Position numbers and translations under genes: made by a program. The notes beneath the pieces were generated by a model. It was not told where the DNA came from. It did no database searches and saw only the letters and a list, made by a program, of their open reading frames with translations. This document shows positions 5,614-9,067 of a stretch of 9,067 nt of DNA, in pieces (position 1 is the stretch's first letter; every line of letters begins with the position of its first letter). The DNA comes from an uncultured Porphyromonadaceae bacterium. GTDB lineage: Bacteria; Bacteroidota; Bacteroidia; Bacteroidales; Muribaculaceae. The stretch covers positions 1-9,067 of the forward strand of contig CAMVDK010000129.1 of NCBI GenBank assembly GCA_947166165.1, written 5' to 3'.

Positions 5614-5618
5614 TCCTC
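5614..5618 (-). promoter_or_regulatory. SD-like sequence before rplI
   Basis: GAGGA on the minus strand, 9 nt before the rplI start codon. Shorter than the rpsR one and could be chance, but no other gene outside this operon in the window has anything comparable. Confidence 0.45.
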
Positions 5619-5639
5619 AGTTAGTAGTTAATAATGTAA

Positions 5640-5909
5640 TTACTTCATCAGGTCGGTCACGAAGGGCAGCAGGGCCAGGTGACGGGCGCGCTTCACGGCG
5701 CGGGCCACGCGGCGCTGGAACTTGAGCGAGGTGCCGGTGATGCGGCGGGGCAGAATCTTGCCCTGCTCGTTGAGGAACTTCTTCAGGAACTCGGGGTCCT
5801 TGTAGTCGATATACTTGATGCCACTTCTCTTGAAACGGCAATATTTCTTCTTCTTCGTGTCGACCGACAGCGGAGTGAGGTAGCGGATTTCACTTTGAGC
5901 TTGTGCCAT
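5640..5909 (-). CDS. rpsR: 30S ribosomal protein bS18
   Basis: An 89-residue bS18, a 30S platform protein that pairs with bS6. The family core is clear: KKKKYCRFKRSGIKYIDYKD (18-37), then LKKFLNEQGKILPRRITGTS (42-61) and KFQRRVARAVKRARHLALLPF (63-83). Length is normal for Bacteroidota. In Flavobacterium johnsoniae ribosomes, bS18 together with bS6 and bS21 forms the pocket that hides the 3' tail of 16S rRNA (the anti-SD); the same is inferred here. The gene starts 26 bp after the rpsF stop and, unlike every other gene in the window, is preceded by a full-strength SD. Confidence 0.97.
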   Translation of the reverse strand: MAQAQSEIRYLTPLSVDTKKKKYCRFKRSGIKYIDYKDPEFLKKFLNEQGKILPRRITGTSLKFQRRVARAVKRARHLALLPFVTDLMK

Positions 5910-5917
5910 AATTTTTT

Positions 5918-5924
5918 CCTCCTT
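5918..5924 (-). promoter_or_regulatory. Strong Shine-Dalgarno sequence of rpsR
   Basis: AAGGAGG on the minus strand (5924 to 5918), complementary to the CCTCCTT core at the 16S rRNA 3' end, with an optimal 8-nt AT-rich spacer to the rpsR ATG. It lies in the 26-bp gap after the rpsF stop. It is unusual because Bacteroidota mRNAs generally lack SDs and their ribosomes sequester the anti-SD; possible autoregulation is discussed in the findings. Confidence 0.85.
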
Positions 5925-5935
5925 AGTTAAAAAGA

Positions 5936-6319
5936 TTAAGCGTTAGTGTTTTCTTCGGTGGCGGGAGCCTGGGCTGCGGCCTCTTCCTTGGCTTTGCGCA
6001 GGCTGCGGCGCTTGGCGGCATACTCGGCGGCATACTTGTCGAGGCGGAAGGTGAGGAATCGCAGCACCTTCTCGTCGCGGCGGTAGGCCGTCTCGAGTTT
6101 CTTGACGATCGTCGGCTCGCCGTCGAACTCAATCAGCGTGTAAAATCCGGTAGACTTCTTCTGGATGTTGTAGGCCAGCTTGCGCAGGCCCCAGTTCTCT
6201 TCATTGACGATGGTGGAGCCACCTTCGGTGAGAACGGTCTTGAATTTTTCTACCGCTTCCTTCATCTGGGCTTCAGACAAAACGGGAGTTAAAATGAAAA
6301 CGGTTTCGTAATGATTCAT
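5936..6319 (-). CDS. rpsF: 30S ribosomal protein bS6
   Basis: A 127-residue bS6, binding partner of bS18 on the 30S platform. It opens with the typical MNHYETVFILTPVLSEAQ, then the conserved WGLRKLAYNIQKKSTGFYTLIEF (43-65, about) and YRRDEKVLRFLTFRLDKY (79-96). Residues 97-127 are a basic-to-acidic Ala/Glu-rich tail (KAKEEAAAQAPATEENTNA), a common variable end in this family. It is the first gene of the operon rpsF-rpsR-rplI. The ATG at 6319 is preceded by an AT-rich leader with no SD, in contrast to rpsR. Confidence 0.97.
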   Translation of the reverse strand: MNHYETVFILTPVLSEAQMKEAVEKFKTVLTEGGSTIVNEENWGLRKLAYNIQKKSTGFYTLIEFDGEPTIVKKLETAYRRDEKVLRFLTFRLDKYAAEYAAKRRSLRKAKEEAAAQAPATEENTNA

Positions 6320-6369
6320 AAAACGTTTAAAATTAATGTATTAATATCTCTGCTCACAAAAGAGCGGTG

Positions 6370-6399
6370 CAAAGGTACAACATTTTTCGCACATGGCAA
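6370..6399 (-). promoter_or_regulatory. Promoter of the rpsF-rpsR-rplI operon
   Basis: On the minus strand TACCTTTG (6377 to 6370) follows TTG (6399 to 6397) with a 19-bp spacer. The leader to the rpsF start would be about 45 nt, AT-rich, with a weak GCTC/GAGC hairpin (6352-6365) and ATTAATGTATTAAT (6332-6345). I do not see a convincing copy of the bS6:bS18-binding leader motif known from other phyla. Confidence 0.75.
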
Positions 6400-6481
6400 T
6401 GGAATGCGCCCATTTTTTTCGTTTTCCGCATTCTTTTGCCCCCTTCACGCGCGCGATGGCCGATATTCAACAAAAAATTCG

Positions 6482-6489
6482 TAACTTTG
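6482..6489 (+). promoter_or_regulatory. -7 box of the hsdM promoter
   Basis: TAACTTTG matches TAnnTTTG and lies 24 bp before the hsdM ATG. No TTG is found at the expected -33 distance (about 6458-6461), so the promoter is either weak or needs an activator. It is divergent from the rpsF promoter, about 100 bp away. Confidence 0.55.
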
Positions 6490-6513
6490 CCGAATGTATT
6501 GAACGCAACCACC

Positions 6514-8007
6514 ATGATTACTGGAGAAATCAAGAACCGCATCGATAGCATTTGGGACACTTTCTGGACCGGAGGCATCACCAACAGCATCACTATCCTC
6601 GAGCAGATGACCTACCTCTTCTTCATGAAGATGCTCGACGACGCGCAACGCACGCGCGAGGCCAACGCCAACGCTTTCGGCGTGGCGGTGCACGACCCGA
6701 CGTTCGCCTACGGCTCGTGGCACAACCCCGAGACCGACCGCGACGTGCCGCTCAACGACCTGCGCTGGAGCACGTTCAAGCACTTCGACCCCGAGGCCAT
6801 GTACCGCACCGTGAGCAAGGACGTGTTTGTGTTCATCAAGACGCTGAGCAGTGGCAAGGAGAGCGCCTACAGCCGCTTTATGCAGAACGCCACCTTCCTC
6901 ATCCAGAGCCCGCGCACGCTCACCAAGATTGTGGAGGGCATCGACCACCTCGACATGAACAACCGCGACACCATGGGCGACGTCTACGAGTATGTGCTCA
7001 GCAAGATGGCCGCCTCGGGCAACAACGGCCAGTTCCGCACGCCGCGACACATCATACGCATGATGGTGGAACTCATGCAACCCACCCTCAAGGACACCAT
7101 CTGCGACCCTGCCATGGGTAGTGCGGGTTTCATCGTCGAGAGTGCCAAATATGTGCAGGAGCATTACAAAAGTGAACTGCTCAAGCGCGAGAACGCCGAC
7201 CACTACAAGAACCACATGCTGCACGGCTTCGACACCGACTTCACCATGCTGCGCATCGGGGCCATGAACCTGATGCTTCACGGCGTCGACAACCCCGACA
7301 TCGCGTATCGCGACAGCCTGTCGACCGACAACCCCGACGCCGACCGCTACACGCTGTGCCTGGCCAACCCGCCGTTCACCGGCAGCCTCGACAACGAGGC
7401 GGTGAGCAAATCGCTGCTGGCCATCACCAAGACCAAGAAGACCGAGTTGCTGTTCGTGAGCCTGTTCATCCGCATGCTTCAGACGGGCGGCCGGTGCGCC
7501 AGCATCGTGCCCGACGGCGTGCTCTTCGGCGGCAGCACCGCCCACCGCGCGCTGCGCAAGGAGTTGGTCGACAGGCAGCGCCTGCAGGCCGTCATCTCGA
7601 TGCCCAGCGGCGTGTTCCAGCCCTATTCCGGCGTGTCGACCGCCATCTTGATTTTCACCAAGACCAACGCCGGCGGCACCGACCGCGTGTGGTTCTACGA
7701 CATGAAGGCCGACGGCTACACGCTCGACCAGAAGCGCACCGAGTGTGCCGCGAACGACATCCCCGACGTCGTGGCCCGGTTCCGCAACCTCGACGGCGAG
7801 GCGTCGCGCACGCGCAAGGACCAGTCGTTTCTCGTCGCCGTCGACGACATCCGCGCCAACGACTACGACCTGAGCATCAACAAATATAAAGAGGTGGAGC
7901 GCGTCAAGGTCGACTACGAGGCCCCCGAGGTCATCTTCGGCAAAATCGCCACCCTGCAAGCCGACATCAACGCCGCCATGGCAGAATTCAAAGAGAAATA
8001 CCTATGA
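6514..8007 (+). CDS. hsdM: Type I restriction-modification adenine methyltransferase subunit HsdM
   Basis: A 497-residue N6-adenine DNA methyltransferase subunit that, with HsdS, methylates a bipartite target and protects it from HsdR. Residues 1-140 are the HsdM N-terminal helical domain (MITGEIKNRIDSIWDTFWTG...). GQFRTPRHI (172-180) is the usual lead-in to motif I, here DPAMGSAGF (198-206), which binds S-adenosylmethionine. The catalytic motif IV is NPPF (285-288). GGRCASIVPDGVLFGG (325-340) and MPSGVFQPYSGVSTAIL (363-379) are further conserved blocks. The frame stays open upstream to 6367, but that part overlaps both divergent promoters; ATG 6514 gives the canonical start and follows a -7 box. 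Its stop overlaps the hsdS start by ATGA, which implies translational coupling. It is GC-rich (one sampled 60-bp line, 7561-7620, is 40/60 G+C). Confidence 0.96.
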   Translation: MITGEIKNRIDSIWDTFWTGGITNSITILEQMTYLFFMKMLDDAQRTREANANAFGVAVHDPTFAYGSWHNPETDRDVPLNDLRWSTFKHFDPEAMYRTVSKDVFVFIKTLSSGKESAYSRFMQNATFLIQSPRTLTKIVEGIDHLDMNNRDTMGDVYEYVLSKMAASGNNGQFRTPRHIIRMMVELMQPTLKDTICDPAMGSAGFIVESAKYVQEHYKSELLKRENADHYKNHMLHGFDTDFTMLRIGAMNLMLHGVDNPDIAYRDSLSTDNPDADRYTLCLANPPFTGSLDNEAVSKSLLAITKTKKTELLFVSLFIRMLQTGGRCASIVPDGVLFGGSTAHRALRKELVDRQRLQAVISMPSGVFQPYSGVSTAILIFTKTNAGGTDRVWFYDMKADGYTLDQKRTECAANDIPDVVARFRNLDGEASRTRKDQSFLVAVDDIRANDYDLSINKYKEVERVKVDYEAPEVIFGKIATLQADINAAMAEFKEKYL

Positions 8008-9067
8008 ACAAACATGGTTGGACATATAAGACGTTGGGAGAAGTGGCTACATTATATGATAGTCAGAGGAAACCTGTAACTAAAAAGGATAGGATAAATG
8101 GCATTTACCCATATTTTGGAGCTTCGGGTATACAAGACTATGTAGACAGCTATATTTTTGATGGTCGTTATCTTTTACTTGGAGAAGATGGTGCAAAATG
8201 GGGCGCTAACGAGAAAAGTGCTTTTATAGTTGAAGGAAAAATATGGGTTAATAACCATGTTCATATAATGATTTTTGATCAATCCGTCAAAGACAAGTTT
8301 GTTGAGTATTACTTAGTTGGAAAAGACTTAAATGAATATATAACAGGGGCTGTAGTTCCTAAACTAACTCAAGCAAGTTTAGTAAAGATCCCAATTCCCA
8401 TTCCATCGTTGTCGGAGCAGGGTCGGATTGTGGCGGAACTTGACCTGCTGTCGGGCATTATTGAGAAGAAAAAGGAACAACTCAAGGCCTATGACCAACT
8501 CGCTCAATCCATCTTCTACACCATGTTCGGCGACCCCATCAACAATGAGAAAGGATGGGAAGTGAAGACATTAAAAGATAGTGTGCAAGAAATGTTTCTT
8601 GGGCCATTTGGAAGTGCACTAAAAGTATCATGCTATGTTCCTGAAAGTGATGCATACGCTATGGTGTATGAGCAAAAGCATGCTATTCTTGGAAGTTTAG
8701 AAATGGAGAATCATTTTATTAATAAAGAAAAATTTGAATCACTTTCAAGATTTGAAGTTAAGCCAAAGGATTTTATCATGAGTTGTAGAGGCACAATTGG
8801 GCGCATATTCCAGTTGCCCGATAATGCACCAAAGGGTATAATTCACCCTTCACTGATGAAAATACGCATCAAAGAGGATGTTTATGGCTATACTTTCTTT
8901 ATTGTTCTTCTCCAAAAAATAGTTGCAGAGCAAACAACAAAAGGTAATTGTGTCCAAATGGCAATTACTGCAAAAGAGCTTGGGAATATGCCTTTTATTC
9001 TCCCTCCTCTCTCCCTGCAGCAGGAGTTTGCGGAGAGGGTGGAGGCGATTGAGCGGCAGAAGGCGCT
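8004..9067 (+). CDS. hsdS: Type I restriction-modification specificity subunit HsdS, 3' end cut off
   Basis: The frame is open from ATG 8004 to the window edge: 354 residues and no stop. HsdS chooses the DNA target of the HsdM/HsdR complex. Residues 1-128 form target-recognition domain (TRD) 1, beginning GWTYKTLGEV. Residues 129-183 are the central conserved spacer: IPIPIPSLSEQGRIVAELD, a helix (about 145-170), then FYTMFGDP (171-178). From 184 comes TRD 2, beginning GWEVKTL like TRD 1. From 330, PFILPPLSLQQEFAERVEAI starts the distal conserved helix. Composition is mosaic: sampled lines in TRD 1 (8101-8160) and TRD 2 (8701-8760) are 22/60 and 12/60 G+C, against 34/60 in the spacer (8401-8460). 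This fits TRD exchange by recombination in the conserved parts. No frameshift seen. Confidence 0.93.
   Translation, partial: MNKHGWTYKTLGEVATLYDSQRKPVTKKDRINGIYPYFGASGIQDYVDSYIFDGRYLLLGEDGAKWGANEKSAFIVEGKIWVNNHVHIMIFDQSVKDKFVEYYLVGKDLNEYITGAVVPKLTQASLVKIPIPIPSLSEQGRIVAELDLLSGIIEKKKEQLKAYDQLAQSIFYTMFGDPINNEKGWEVKTLKDSVQEMFLGPFGSALKVSCYVPESDAYAMVYEQKHAILGSLEMENHFINKEKFESLSRFEVKPKDFIMSCRGTIGRIFQLPDNAPKGIIHPSLMKIRIKEDVYGYTFFIVLLQKIVAEQTTKGNCVQMAITAKELGNMPFILPPLSLQQEFAERVEAIERQKA

Noticed and set aside
6320..6369. bS6:bS18-binding leader motif before rpsF
   Set aside because: Other phyla carry a structured element here, but I see only a 4-bp GCTC/GAGC hairpin and AT-rich sequence, too little to call it.
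6367..6513. Upstream extension of hsdM to a Met at 6367
   Set aside because: It would overlap the rpsF promoter and the hsdM -7 box. HsdM family proteins begin near MITGEIKNRIDSIWD.
6445..7959. Long open frame on the minus strand opposite hsdM (504 codons)
   Set aside because: It is a by-product of the GC-rich codon usage of hsdM. Its translation is Val/Ala/Gly/His-rich with no family motif, while hsdM has full methyltransferase motifs.

Overview
The window looks like chromosomal DNA from a fairly GC-rich member of the Bacteroidales; Muribaculaceae is a guess, as no marker fixes the family. Three things support this. Intergenic regions repeatedly carry the Bacteroidota-type -7 box TAnnTTTG, often with a TTG/TTTG element about 19-21 bp upstream. 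Nearly all genes lack a Shine-Dalgarno (SD) sequence. The gene content also fits: rpsF-rpsR-rplI operon, class III fructose-1,6-bisphosphatase, Gly-zipper OmpA-like lipoprotein.

Layout. Everything from 1 to 6319 is on the minus strand; the last part (6514-9067) is on the plus strand. Reading the minus strand from right to left: the ribosomal operon rpsF-rpsR-rplI (6319-5068), closed by a clear hairpin terminator (5009-5040); a small Dabb (dimeric alpha/beta barrel) protein (4964-4668); a 482-bp non-coding stretch with three tandem promoter-like units and several hairpins; fbp (4185-2170); an OmpA-family lipoprotein (2008-1322); a small secreted protein made almost entirely of six 20-residue repeats (1177-713); a free methionine-R-sulfoxide reductase (675-205); an 8-bp tandem repeat cluster; and a tRNA-Met(CAT) running off the left edge. 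On the plus strand, divergent from rpsF, are hsdM and hsdS of a type I restriction-modification system, overlapping by 4 bp. hsdS runs off the right edge, and hsdR is not in the window.

How the parts work together. The rpsF operon makes two proteins of the 30S platform (bS6, bS18) and bL9 of the 50S. fbp is the gluconeogenic step making fructose 6-phosphate. The lipoprotein anchors outer membrane to peptidoglycan, and the reductase repairs oxidised free methionine. HsdM and HsdS together form a sequence-specific adenine methyltransferase.

Most notable: a textbook SD before rpsR in a lineage that normally ignores SDs; three tandem promoter units with a covarying dyad over the -33 element upstream of fbp; a near-perfect 60-bp tandem repeat gene for a secreted repeat protein; and an hsdS whose two target-recognition domains are far more AT-rich than the rest of the gene. 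No mobile element, CRISPR array or obviously new multi-gene system was found.
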